64,000 nucleotides of DNA. Source: Hyphomicrobium_A sp965243865. GTDB lineage: Bacteria > Pseudomonadota > Alphaproteobacteria > Rhizobiales > Hyphomicrobiaceae. The position numbers and the translations under genes were made by a program. The notes under the pieces are model-generated. The model was not told the DNA's origin. It did not search any database and worked only from the letters and a program-made list of their open reading frames with translations. Below are positions 27,655-36,529 of the stretch, piece by piece; the stretch's first letter is position 1; each line of letters starts with the position of its first letter. The stretch spans positions 3,596,001-3,660,000 of the forward strand of contig NZ_OZ251603.1 of assembly GCF_965243865.1 (NCBI RefSeq). The letters are read 5' to 3'.

Positions 27655-28782
27655 ATGAAGCTGTTCGCCTGCCAGAACTGCGGCAATCCGCTGTACTTCG
27701 AAAACACGCGCTGCGAGCGCTGTCAGCATAACACCGGCTACATTCCCGAGCTCGAAGTCATGACCGCGGTAAAGCCGGACGGGGACAAATGGGTCGCTCT
27801 CGTCGATCCCGGCAAGCGATACCGCTTCTGCGCCAACTGGGAGCTTCACGCCTGCAACTGGCTCGTGCGTACCGACAGCGGCGCAACGCACTGCCGCGCC
27901 TGCCAGCACAACCGCACCATCCCGGATATTTCAGATCCTTCGCGGCACGCCTTGTGGAAACGCATCGAAGAGGCCAAGCGCCGCCTGGTATACTCGCTCA
28001 TTAAGCTCAAGCTGCCGATGCCCTCGCAAGCGAGCGGCGAGCAGACGCCCCTCGTATTTGACTTTCTTGCCGATGCGCCCCAGCAGCAGATCATGACCGG
28101 CCACGACGACGGCATCATCACCATTTCGTTGCGTGAGGCCGACGACGTAGCCCGCGAGGAAACGCGCAACTTTCTGCATGAGCCCTATCGCACCTTGCTC
28201 GGCCACTTCCGCCACGAGGTCGGGCACTTCTATTGGGATCGGCTGGTGCGCGATGGCGGCGAGTTGGAGAGCTTCCGCGCCGTCTTCGGCGACGAGACCG
28301 CCGACTACGGTGCCGCGCTTCAGCACTATTACGACAACGGCCCGGCGCCGAACTGGCAGCTCAACTTCGTCTCCGCATACGCGACGATGCACCCCTGGGA
28401 GGACTTCGCCGAAACCTGGGCGCACTATCTGCACATCGTCGACACGCTCGAGATGGCGTACGCGTTCCATCTGTCGGTAAATCCGCGCATCGAGGAAGCG
28501 CCGAGCGCGACTGTCGATCACAATCCCTATCGCGCAGCGAATGTCACCGCGCTGATGGGGGCGTGGCTGCCGATCACCTTCGCGGTCAACAGCCTCAATC
28601 GCAGCATGGGGCAGCCTGATCTCTACCCGTTCATCATCTCCGAGCCCGCGATCGCCAAGCTGCAGTACGTGCACGACCTCATTCACGGATCGCTGGCAAA
28701 GCCCGAAAAGCTGGACGAACCACGGACTACGCCGCAGCGAAGCGGATGGCTAGGCGTCAAGCGCCTCATCGGCGCCGCCTGA
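27655..28782 (+). CDS. Putative zinc metallopeptidase (Peptidase_Mx type)
   Basis: 375 residues from ATG 27655. The N-terminus is a zinc-ribbon region with four cysteine pairs (C6/C9, C20/C23, C59/C67, C80/C83). The catalytic part holds HEVGH (187-191, in GHFRHEVGHFYWD) and the downstream acidic DEAxxYGAALQHYYDNG-type and WAHYLHIVD stretches that mark this family. It would be a cytosolic peptidase of unknown substrate. No signal peptide. Confidence 0.85.
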   Translation: MKLFACQNCGNPLYFENTRCERCQHNTGYIPELEVMTAVKPDGDKWVALVDPGKRYRFCANWELHACNWLVRTDSGATHCRACQHNRTIPDISDPSRHALWKRIEEAKRRLVYSLIKLKLPMPSQASGEQTPLVFDFLADAPQQQIMTGHDDGIITISLREADDVAREETRNFLHEPYRTLLGHFRHEVGHFYWDRLVRDGGELESFRAVFGDETADYGAALQHYYDNGPAPNWQLNFVSAYATMHPWEDFAETWAHYLHIVDTLEMAYAFHLSVNPRIEEAPSATVDHNPYRAANVTALMGAWLPITFAVNSLNRSMGQPDLYPFIISEPAIAKLQYVHDLIHGSLAKPEKLDEPRTTPQRSGWLGVKRLIGAA

Positions 28783-28809
28783 CCAGGCGACGCACAACAC
28801 GGAACAGGC

Positions 28810-29409
28810 TCACGCGTCGAATGACAGCGTGAGCCGGCTCCAGTCGACGATCATTAGCGGTTCCGTCGAGGCGATGCTCAGCACTGCACGCGCGACCTCG
28901 CGACACGAGGCATCGCTTCCGTTGAGCAACAGCGTCATCGCATCGACGATGACGCCGCTTGCATCTGGCACGACGACGACACCGACGCCCCCCTCCGGGC
29001 CGAACGCCGCAACGCGCGCCACTGGCTCTGGCGCGGAGAACGTGCCGCTCGAGACGATGTCGAAAGCCTGAAGCCGCGCCGCCAATGCCGTAATGGTGTC
29101 AGCAAAAGGCAGGCGCAGCGAAGCCAGCGTCATCGGCGCTTCTGCGCGCACGTAAATATCCGTCCAGCCGCTATCGCCGCCCGCCGCATGCGCCGTCGCA
29201 AAATCTCCGATGCGCGCAAATTCTGCTTCGCACCAAGCGCGGCAAGGGGCCGGAAGCACCTCAATCTGGCCCCAATCGTCCTCGTGCACGAACAATTCGC
29301 GCGGCGATTTTTCGCTTCTCACCCAGCGTTTCATCAATCGTCGAAGCATTGCGGCCATGGCTCGCGGTCGTGTCATGCCCCAATTTACGGGCCTTTCGCC
29401 GCTACTCAT
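28810..29409 (-). CDS. Hypothetical protein
   Basis: 199 residues, or 188 from the in-frame ATG at 29376. A basic N-terminal helix precedes a domain beginning SPRELFVHEDDWGQIEVLP, with strands GVGVVVVPDASGVIVDAMTLLL and PLMIVDWSRLTLSF. No signal or membrane segment; family not recognised. It converges with the metallopeptidase gene. Confidence 0.6.
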   Translation of the reverse strand: MSSGERPVNWGMTRPRAMAAMLRRLMKRWVRSEKSPRELFVHEDDWGQIEVLPAPCRAWCEAEFARIGDFATAHAAGGDSGWTDIYVRAEAPMTLASLRLPFADTITALAARLQAFDIVSSGTFSAPEPVARVAAFGPEGGVGVVVVPDASGVIVDAMTLLLNGSDASCREVARAVLSIASTEPLMIVDWSRLTLSFDA

Positions 29410-29550
29410 GAAGCATTAGGGCCACACTGATCGCGCCAAACTCCATCTGAGCAAATGCGAGACGACTCGCCACGGGAAAGCGCCGTTAATCTGCCGCGAG
29501 CAGGGGTGCAATAGCGGGGTTAACAGATCATTTCTCGGGGGAAGATCAGT

Positions 29551-30549
29551 ATGGGGACCAGATTTCCGGTCGTGCGCATCGTACGCGCACTGGCTACAGC
29601 CGTCGCGCTTGTGTCATGCGCCGGCATCGCCAACGCCGGACCCTACAGCGCGCGTCGTTGCGCTGGCGTCGACTACAACGCGATGGTCCTCGACATCATT
29701 GCCGGACTGCCTACGGGCGGCGGCTACAGTATTGGCTCCGATTTCGTGGCCCCGACGCTGCAAGCGCACAACGTCGGCAACGGTCGCTGGGAGCTGCGCG
29801 TCTACGACGGTCATCCTTCACACTGCACCAGCGCGACTTACGCGCTGTTCGCTCACCTTGTCGCGACGCTGCAGAACGATGGCCGGATCAATCTGACGCC
29901 AGATCAGCTGCGCACGCTGGACGCCAGGCAGCGCGCCGCCGATGGCACGCAACTGGTCGACGGCCAGGGCCTGTTCGGGATCTTCAATTCAAATGGCGCG
30001 GGCGCTGCCGCTCTCTTCAAGCACACCGGCGTCGGCATGAGCTTCCGCGACGACAAGCTCGCCTACGCACGCACTGGCGACTTCCTGAAAATGTTCTGGA
30101 ACGACAATGTCGGCGCATCGGAAAGCGGCCATCAGGTCGTGTATCTCGGTCAGCGCCAGGTCGATGGCCGGGACATGATCTGCTTCTGGGGCAGCCAGCA
30201 TCAGCGCGTGAAGAAGCGCGGCGGCCGCAAGGAACAGCTCTACTTCCCCGCCAAGGCTGGAGCGAAGGTCTCCAACGGCTACGGCCAAGCCTGCCGCCCG
30301 CGCAGCGACATCAAGGACATGATCTTCTCGCGCATCACATGCATGGAGCATCTGTCGGCTGGTCTCGACACGATGCAGGCACAGGCGAATGCAGCAGGCT
30401 CCGGGCCGATCGGCGTCTCCCGTCCGTTCGTCGACGAGTTTCTCTATTCGTTGCGCCGCAAGTCGTCCGATCAAGCAACGCTCGATCGCAAGTACGACAT
30501 CACGACCGTACCGTCGTCGCTCGCCAATCTCGCCGCGGCTCCCCGATAG
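29551..30549 (+). CDS. Secreted protein, possibly an NlpC/papain-like hydrolase
   Basis: 332 residues with a signal peptide ending IANA (about 29). Cys92 sits at the start of a helix (HPSHCTSATYALFAHL) and His194 in ESGHQVVYLG, an order and spacing that recall NlpC/P60 and CHAP amidases. GDFLKMFWNDNVG just before the histidine and MICFWGSQ after it fit the core strands. This is a fold guess from pattern, not a recognised family. It converges with the ClpP-like gene. Confidence 0.65.
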   Translation: MGTRFPVVRIVRALATAVALVSCAGIANAGPYSARRCAGVDYNAMVLDIIAGLPTGGGYSIGSDFVAPTLQAHNVGNGRWELRVYDGHPSHCTSATYALFAHLVATLQNDGRINLTPDQLRTLDARQRAADGTQLVDGQGLFGIFNSNGAGAAALFKHTGVGMSFRDDKLAYARTGDFLKMFWNDNVGASESGHQVVYLGQRQVDGRDMICFWGSQHQRVKKRGGRKEQLYFPAKAGAKVSNGYGQACRPRSDIKDMIFSRITCMEHLSAGLDTMQAQANAAGSGPIGVSRPFVDEFLYSLRRKSSDQATLDRKYDITTVPSSLANLAAAPR

Positions 30550-30567
30550 CCGCCGCGCCTCGGACGC

Positions 30568-31428
30568 TCAGCCTTCGACGTCCGTGATCACGTTCGCTTG
30601 GCGCAGTTCCCGCACAGTGGGGTACCAGACGTCATCGGCTGGCGTGGCGAAGATGCGCGTGATGAATTCTTCCGGCACGCCGGCGCCTTGCAGCAAGTTC
30701 GCGGCGTGCGCCTGTAAACGGTCGAGGGCGACCTGCGTATTGCCAGCCATGGCGTGAAACCCGAGCTTTGCACCCTCACCCAGCGTGCGATGGCTGCCGC
30801 CCATGAACGCAAAAATGCATGCGCTGCCGCACATCGACGTCGTGCTCGTATCTAGATTGCCGGCCCGGATCATATCTCCAAGACGCAATCCAACCGCATA
30901 GTGCCCGCCAGGACTATCGAGCACGACATTGGTGACGCCGGGGTTGTCGCGCAGCGCAGCCACGAACTCGTCGTGCAGGCCCCATGACATGAACCCGGTG
31001 ATGACGATCGTATCGCCATCGACAGTGACCGAGTGCTCCTGCTGACCGATCCAATCGGCATCCGTCGCCTCGGCGTAGTAGCTGGCCATATTGCCGGGCA
31101 GTCCGGCAAAAGCGAATAACGCAAGTGCGAGGCTCGACAGCGCCACCGCCCGGCCTGTCCAACGCGTGAACCAGGAGCGGCTTGGCGCTTTGGTCTTCGC
31201 TGTTGCACGCCAGGTGCCAATCAGCTGCCATACCGACACCGCCGCGATCAGCGCAAAAAGCAGCGCTGCGGTGAGCATGCTGTTCGATGGCGTCTGCCCA
31301 ATCGTGAAGTCGCCCAACCAGCTCAATCCGCCGAGGATCACGATCCATGGCAACAGCAGAGAAATGACAAGAACGCTGAGCCAGAACGGGGCATCCCCGC
31401 GCCACTGCTTCGAAATGAATTTAAGCAC
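30568..31428 (-). CDS. Membrane-anchored ClpP/crotonase-like protein
   Basis: 286 residues. Three hydrophobic segments (about 15-38, 50-70 and 93-112) precede a periplasmic domain with the ClpP/SppA-like elements: VVLDSPGGHYAVGLRLGDMI (168-187), the presumed nucleophile Ser202 in MCGSACIFAFMGG, and His225 in LGFHAM. This matches the COG3904-type predicted periplasmic proteases. The two cysteines flanking the serine are a family trait. Substrate unknown. Confidence 0.78.
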   Translation of the reverse strand: MLKFISKQWRGDAPFWLSVLVISLLLPWIVILGGLSWLGDFTIGQTPSNSMLTAALLFALIAAVSVWQLIGTWRATAKTKAPSRSWFTRWTGRAVALSSLALALFAFAGLPGNMASYYAEATDADWIGQQEHSVTVDGDTIVITGFMSWGLHDEFVAALRDNPGVTNVVLDSPGGHYAVGLRLGDMIRAGNLDTSTTSMCGSACIFAFMGGSHRTLGEGAKLGFHAMAGNTQVALDRLQAHAANLLQGAGVPEEFITRIFATPADDVWYPTVRELRQANVITDVEG

Positions 31429-31554
31429 AGGTCACCGCCATTGGATCGCTGCAGCACCTTAATCGACACTCGCGTCCTCCGAAATCATGCTTGCGCGGAG
31501 CCTTGATCCGGGTGAGCTTAAGAGCGCACGGCCTTTTTCCGGGGATCCATTTTC

Positions 31555-32406
31555 ATGTATTGCTTGCCGCACGCGCGCATCCTTGGGATGTGCACCTTCA
31601 TCATGGCATTTGCCCATCCGCAACTGGGGCCCGATGCGCTCCGGCTTCCTCACCCGGGCCTTGCCACTGCCGAAGACGCCGGTGGCGCGGAAAAAGAAGC
31701 GTTCGCTGAAGCCAAGGAGCTTGGAACGCGCGAAGCCTGGGACGCCTACCTCGCCAACTTTCCCACCGGCTTCCATGCCGACATGGCGCGCGCATACCTG
31801 AAAAAGCTCGAAGGCGGCCAGCAGGCTGAGACACCCGCGCCACCGCCGGCCGCTGCGCTGCCGCCCACCGATGACTTTCCCATTGTCGCCGGTTCGTGGG
31901 GCGGCGTTGTTCGCGCCGGTCCCGGACAAAGCTACAAGAAGCTCGACAGCCTGGAGGAGGGCCAGTCCGTCACGCTGATGGCGCGCACGGACGTGATGGA
32001 GGACGGCTATCCCTGGTTCAAGATTGCCTATGAGGACGACAGCAGAGGCTACCAGTGGGGCGGCATTCTCTGCGCCGTCGGTGCCGAGCGCCCAGACGTC
32101 TATAAGACGTGCCCGTCCGGCAAGAAGGCCAAGAGCACTGACAGCAACAAGACCTCAAAGACCGCCAGCAAGCCGAAGAACTGCTCCAGCGGCCGCATCA
32201 TGATCGAAGGCAAGTGCATCAAGAAGTCTTCCGCGGTCTCCTACTGCGGCCCAGGCTTCCGGCCCGAAGGCGGCAAATGCGTCCCGGGCTACAAGGCCCC
32301 GCCCGCCAACGCCCCGCTCTCGAACGAACAGAGGAAGGCCGTGGGCAAAGGATGTCCGAAGGGGCAGGTCTGGAACGCCGCCGAAGGCTGTCACTACGAC
32401 GACTGA
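31555..32406 (+). CDS. Secreted SH3-domain, cysteine-rich protein
   Basis: 283 residues (an alternative start is ATG 31591). A helical caspase-associated-like stretch (EAFAEAKELGTREAWDAYL then FPTGFHADMARAYLKKL) is followed by a bacterial SH3 domain (SWGGVVRAGPGQSYKKLDSL). The C-terminal third has six cysteines in repeated C-x(n)-GKC units (GRIMIEGKCIKK, GFRPEGGKCVPGY, KGCPKGQVWN). Probably periplasmic or exposed, and cell-wall binding by inference. The N-terminal signal is not clear-cut. Confidence 0.7.
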   Translation: MYCLPHARILGMCTFIMAFAHPQLGPDALRLPHPGLATAEDAGGAEKEAFAEAKELGTREAWDAYLANFPTGFHADMARAYLKKLEGGQQAETPAPPPAAALPPTDDFPIVAGSWGGVVRAGPGQSYKKLDSLEEGQSVTLMARTDVMEDGYPWFKIAYEDDSRGYQWGGILCAVGAERPDVYKTCPSGKKAKSTDSNKTSKTASKPKNCSSGRIMIEGKCIKKSSAVSYCGPGFRPEGGKCVPGYKAPPANAPLSNEQRKAVGKGCPKGQVWNAAEGCHYDD

Positions 32407-32527
32407 CCCGCGACGCCGGCCGATCAACGGCGCGATTGATCCGGTGTCCGCTGAGGCGGGCGCCGCTGAAATCGCGCCACAATCAGGATGTTATATCATC
32501 CGAGTTGTCCTAGACGGGAGATCGATC

Positions 32528-32761
32528 ATGAAGCCGTGCACGTCCGCGCTCATCGGCGCCATCCTTGCTTCCGGCGGATGCCTCAGCCTGCCGGCCGTCG
32601 CCTTTGCCTCCGACACCGCCGCAGCAACGTCTGCTGCCGCCCAGTCCGCATCTGCTGCCGTAACACCGGGCGACGCAGTCGGCACCTGTCACGCAGGCAA
32701 GCACGCCCATTCCTCGACCTGCACCTGCGCCCGCTGCGCCGCCGCTTCCGAAACGCGTTAA
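32528..32761 (+). CDS. Small secreted Cys/His-rich protein
   Basis: 77 residues from ATG 32528 (GGGAG nine bases upstream). A signal peptide (about 1-28, ending VAFAS) is followed by an Ala/Ser/Thr-rich spacer and a compact C-terminal motif GTCHAGKHAHSSTCTCARC that could bind a metal ion. No family recognised. Confidence 0.6.
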   Translation: MKPCTSALIGAILASGGCLSLPAVAFASDTAAATSAAAQSASAAVTPGDAVGTCHAGKHAHSSTCTCARCAAASETR

Positions 32762-33057
32762 CCCCCTTCGACGCAACAGCCTAGTTCTGTAGGCGCGATC
32801 ACGTCGCGGCAGCCTGCGCCCGCGACGGATTGCCTTGCGCGATTGCTAACCATGTCCCCATCCGCGTTGACCTAAATCAAAAAACGCAAGGCGAATGCGA
32901 CGTCTTAGTTCGTTGACGGCTGCGCCAAGTCATTGCCCATTGCCGCCGTCCCGAGGGCTGCACGCAGTGCCGCGCTCGGGAAATCCTTGACCCAGCCAGG
33001 CCGCGTTTCGGCGGCCAAGCCACATCATCCCATTCGACGAGCATTGGAGACGAGACG

Positions 33058-33429
33058 ATGACTGTTGCCGACCCTAGCGTTGTGTTCGCTGATGGCAGCC
33101 TGCGCGGCCGTTACATCCTTGCCGTGGCGAACGCGGTGATGGCCGCCGTGGTCGGCACGCTCACGCTCGGCATCGGCTACGGCATCGTCGGTGCGCTGGT
33201 GCTGGCCCTGCTGCCCTTCATGCCGGTCATCGTGCCCGCGCTGGTCGACTTCGTGAAGGAGAGCCCGTTCGGCGCGGCCCTCGGCGCCTTCCTGCTGGTC
33301 TGGATTCTCGGCGGCATCTTCATCGGCCTGAAGTTCGCCGTCGGCGTCGCGCTCGTTCTCGCGCCGACCATGATCCTCCTGATCGTCATCCTGACATTCG
33401 GCAAGCCCATCCCCGCCGGCCACCACTGA
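33058..33429 (+). CDS. Small integral membrane protein
   Basis: 123 residues with three or four hydrophobic segments (about 20-55, 73-90 and 93-113) and a polar end GKPIPAGHH. The ATG follows a GAGACGAGACG purine-rich stretch. The 296 bp before it contain no gene. Family not recognised. Confidence 0.65.
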   Translation: MTVADPSVVFADGSLRGRYILAVANAVMAAVVGTLTLGIGYGIVGALVLALLPFMPVIVPALVDFVKESPFGAALGAFLLVWILGGIFIGLKFAVGVALVLAPTMILLIVILTFGKPIPAGHH

Positions 33430-33529
33430 CGATAGTCGCCTGCGTGCGCGCCTGCGCCCCTTAAGTAAGCCGCAAAGCACTTGCTGCTAGCTTCGCTTCG
33501 GCAAGTCTGCGCATGGGGCGGGGTGTAGC

Positions 33530-34507
33530 GTGGCTGGAATAGAGATTGCCGAAATCGGCAGCTTTCACGTCGGTGGCGGCCTCACCAAGCTCGAGGGCAT
33601 GCCGCCCCGCGATCGCGTCAGCACACCCGGTGGCCCCACCTATCACGTCGATCAGAACGGCGAGATCGTCGCCGGGCAGATGTACGTCCAGTTCCACAAG
33701 CTGGCATCGCCCCGCGCCCGCGCGCCGCTGCTCATGTGGCATGGCGGTGGCATGACCGGCGCCTGCTGGGAATCGACTCCCGACGGCCGCGCCGGCTGGC
33801 AGACGTTCTTCCTGCGCGCCGGCTTTAACACCTACGTCTGCGATGCGGTCGAGCGCGGCCGCGCATCCTGGGCGCCCTATCCGCAGATCTATCCCGAAGC
33901 CCCGTACTTCCGCACCGCCAAGGACGCGTGGGAGGACACCTTCCGCTTCGGCCCGCGCGGCTCCTGGCATCCCGATCCCGCGCAGCGCCGCCCATATCCC
34001 GGCTTGCGATTTCCGGTGGACGCCTTCGAGGCCTTCCTCGCGCAAGGCGTCCCGCGCTGGGCCTGCAACGATGCGCGCACGCTCGCCGCTTACGACGCGC
34101 TCATTCGTCGTCTCGATCCCGGCGTCATCGTACTCGCGCACAGCCAGGGTGGCGCCTTCGCGCTCGCCGCCGCGCTCAACGCCCCCGATCGCGTGCACGC
34201 CGTCATCGTGCTCGATCCGTCCGGTGCGCCCGATCCCGCCACGTCCGATGCATCCCGCCTGTGCGGCGTCCCGCACCTCTTCATCTGGGGTGACAATTGG
34301 CAGGACAACGATTTCTGGCGCCGCTCGCGTCCGGCGTCGGAGCATTGGCGCGACGCGCTTCTCGCCGCCGGTTGCGACGTCACGCACATCGACCTGCCGC
34401 AGCGCGGCATCGCCGGCAATTCGCACGCGCTGATGGCCGACAACAACAGCGACGACATCGCCCGCATCGTGCTCGACTGGCTGACCGCGCGCGGCCTCGA
34501 AGGCTGA
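33530..34507 (+). CDS. Alpha/beta-hydrolase, esterase-like
   Basis: 325 residues from a GTG start. HGGGMTG forms the oxyanion loop, the nucleophile elbow is AHSQGG (the first glycine of GxSxG replaced by alanine), and a late histidine stands in GIAGNSHALMADNN. DPSGAPDPATSD and FIWGDNWQDND are compatible with the acid residue loops. Cytosolic. An ester or lactone is the likely substrate class. Confidence 0.82.
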   Translation: MAGIEIAEIGSFHVGGGLTKLEGMPPRDRVSTPGGPTYHVDQNGEIVAGQMYVQFHKLASPRARAPLLMWHGGGMTGACWESTPDGRAGWQTFFLRAGFNTYVCDAVERGRASWAPYPQIYPEAPYFRTAKDAWEDTFRFGPRGSWHPDPAQRRPYPGLRFPVDAFEAFLAQGVPRWACNDARTLAAYDALIRRLDPGVIVLAHSQGGAFALAAALNAPDRVHAVIVLDPSGAPDPATSDASRLCGVPHLFIWGDNWQDNDFWRRSRPASEHWRDALLAAGCDVTHIDLPQRGIAGNSHALMADNNSDDIARIVLDWLTARGLEG

Positions 34508-34516
34508 TCTAATCGC

Positions 34517-35161
34517 TTACGCCGAAGTGATCTTCGCCGTCGCCCCGCCCGGCGGCGTGATGCCCATCGACACATAGACGCTCATCAATTCGTCGATGCC
34601 GCCCTCCGCGGGCTCGATCCACGCCGCCGGCACGTACACCAGCGCGCCGCCGAACGGCACCGGTGCCGATGGAATGAGCACCGCCAGATACTGGTCGCCG
34701 CCGAGCGTCACCGGCGTCTTCGACGGCAGCAGCGCCAGCACCGCCGCGCCGGGCTTGCCGCCGAAGAAGCACCACGCCGGGCTCATGCCCTTGAGGCTGT
34801 CGCCGTTCTTGGTGTCGACGATCGAGACGAAGCGGCTCGCGAGGTCATAGACGTTGGAGATCAGTGGGACGCGCCGGATCAGCCGGTCGAACAGCTCCGC
34901 CACCCAGGTGCCGAGCTGCGAATGCACGAGCAGGCCGAGCGCATAGATCGCTGCACCGATCACGCCGAGCCCGATCAGGTACGATGTGAATTCCGAGGGC
35001 CCCACCCCGAAGCCGAGCGACCCGAGCAGCCGCCCGAAGCCACTGTTCGGCCCGAAGTACTGGTTGACCAGCGACAGCAGCCACGCCGTGACGAAGATCG
35101 TCAGCAGCAGCGGCAGCGCAGCAATCAGCCCCGTCAGAAATATCCGCCCAACCCTGCCCAT
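34517..35161 (-). CDS. DUF502 membrane protein
   Basis: 214 residues. Two N-terminal membrane segments (about 7-35 and 60-82) are followed by the DUF502 hallmark IRRVPLISNVYDLASRFV and a cytosolic domain ending IDELMSVYVSMGITPPGG. The family is common in alphaproteobacteria; the function is unknown. Converges with the alpha/beta-hydrolase, 9 bp apart. Confidence 0.9.
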   Translation of the reverse strand: MGRVGRIFLTGLIAALPLLLTIFVTAWLLSLVNQYFGPNSGFGRLLGSLGFGVGPSEFTSYLIGLGVIGAAIYALGLLVHSQLGTWVAELFDRLIRRVPLISNVYDLASRFVSIVDTKNGDSLKGMSPAWCFFGGKPGAAVLALLPSKTPVTLGGDQYLAVLIPSAPVPFGGALVYVPAAWIEPAEGGIDELMSVYVSMGITPPGGATAKITSA

Positions 35162-35337
35162 GCGCTTTGCTCCCCGCCGCCCTGAATCCCTCCCGCAACC
35201 GTCCGCAACGCTGCCGCCGGCGTCAAGATCTTAGTGCCAATTGCAGGCTGCATATTGGACTTCGTTTCACAACGCTCGCTAGTCGGTCGCCGCTGACCTA
35301 TGTTTACGCGTCGCGAATCCCACGAAACGGAATGGCT

Positions 35338-36255
35338 ATGATTCCTGACTATCAGACATTGATGCTCGCTGTTCTAAGAGCTGCATCACAGGGCGAAGTG
35401 AAGATATCCGATGTCATTCCGACGCTAGCTGACGAGTTCATGCTTTCCGAGGCGGAGCGTGCTGAGATGCTTCCTAGCGGACGCATTACTCTCTTTGCTA
35501 ATAGGGTTCATTGGGCGAAGACATACTTGAAACAGGCCGGACTAATTAGCCAAACGCGGAGAGCTCACTATCAGCTTTCATCACGAGGACGAGATGCGCT
35601 TGGGGCCAACCTTAGCCGAATAGACAATAGCTATCTTTCTAGGTTCCCAGAATTTCTCGACTTTAGAAATCGCAGCAAAGCCGATGATAGCGATGTGGTC
35701 GTTAAGCCGTCAGAGCATCTAAGCGCCGAAAAGGAAACGCCAGACGAATTGATGCGCTCCGCGCACTCCCAGGTTCTCGGGGAACTCCGGGAAGAGCTAC
35801 TTGATCGCCTTGTGGGGAGTTCACCTGCCTTCTTTGAGCGCACGATCATTCAATTGCTCGCGTCGATGGGATTTGGTGGCTCGGTGGAAGGTGCGGGACG
35901 AGCTATCGGTCAATCGGGCGATGGTGGTGTCGATGGCGTGATCGACCAAGATAGCCTCGGGCTGGACAGAATTTATGTTCAAGCAAAGCGCTATGCTTCA
36001 GAAAACAAAGTAGGCGCTCCTGCCGTGCGCGATTTTTTCGGCAGTCTCGATCGCTTTAAGGCGGCGAAGGGAGTGTTCGCGACTACGTCGGATTTTACTG
36101 CTGACGCCGTAGATACCGCGGCCATGTTGAGCAAGCGGATCGTACTTGTAAACGGCAAGAGGCTTGGAGAATTGCTCATTCGTCACAACGTGGGATGCCG
36201 TATCCAGGAGACGCTCCACATCAAGAAAATTGATGAAGATTTCTTCGACGAATGA
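35338..36255 (+). CDS. mrr: Mrr-type restriction endonuclease (solitary)
   Basis: 305 residues from ATG 35338 (another ATG at 35332 has poorer spacing), close to the 304 of E. coli Mrr. Residues 1-90 are the winged-helix Mrr_N domain; the C-terminal PD-(D/E)xK-like nuclease has Glu167, Asp199 in GDGGVDGVID and the Q215-A-K217 pair in YVQAKRYA. Mrr enzymes cut DNA with foreign methylation (type IV restriction). There is no methylase or other restriction gene beside it. The base composition is clearly AT-richer than its neighbours, which suggests acquisition. Its stop codon abuts a copy of the uvrB 3' end. Confidence 0.88.
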   Translation: MIPDYQTLMLAVLRAASQGEVKISDVIPTLADEFMLSEAERAEMLPSGRITLFANRVHWAKTYLKQAGLISQTRRAHYQLSSRGRDALGANLSRIDNSYLSRFPEFLDFRNRSKADDSDVVVKPSEHLSAEKETPDELMRSAHSQVLGELREELLDRLVGSSPAFFERTIIQLLASMGFGGSVEGAGRAIGQSGDGGVDGVIDQDSLGLDRIYVQAKRYASENKVGAPAVRDFFGSLDRFKAAKGVFATTSDFTADAVDTAAMLSKRIVLVNGKRLGELLIRHNVGCRIQETLHIKKIDEDFFDE

Positions 36256-36258
36256 AGT

Positions 36259-36347
36259 CTCCAGTTCAATGCCCCGGTCGTGCCGTCTTGCGCGGACGGC
36301 CGCGCCGGCTCTTCTTCTCTGCCTCGATTTGAATCTCCGTCGTGCGC
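36259..36347. repeat. Duplicated uvrB 3' end, copy A
   Basis: 89 bp aligned without gaps to the genuine uvrB end at 37377-37465 (10 differences, about 89% identity). On the minus strand it encodes KKSRRGRPRKTARPGH and the TGA stop, so it is the tail of a uvrB gene whose body is missing. It begins three bases after the mrr stop. Four of the differences are silent codon changes, which suits a tail derived from a diverged uvrB allele better than recent copying. Confidence 0.85.
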
Positions 36348-36529
36348 CTGCGCGGTCGCCTGCTCCAGGTCAGTGACAGCCCCCCACGCATGGCGTTGTT
36401 GTGGCGGGCCAGCCACGAGGAGCTGCTAGGCGCCCTTGCTGCGCGACATTGTGGCGGCGGTACCGCGCAACTTGTGAGAGTGTCGAGTTCTTTCATTCAG
36501 CTTTTTCATCCAGGTCGAGAACCACGCCG

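Noticed and set aside
36266..36496. 76-codon minus-strand frame with uvrB-like end
   Set aside because: Only the duplicated uvrB tail (last about 27 codons) is meaningful; the first part lacks any UvrB similarity and a start signal, so it is a fragment, recorded as a repeat.
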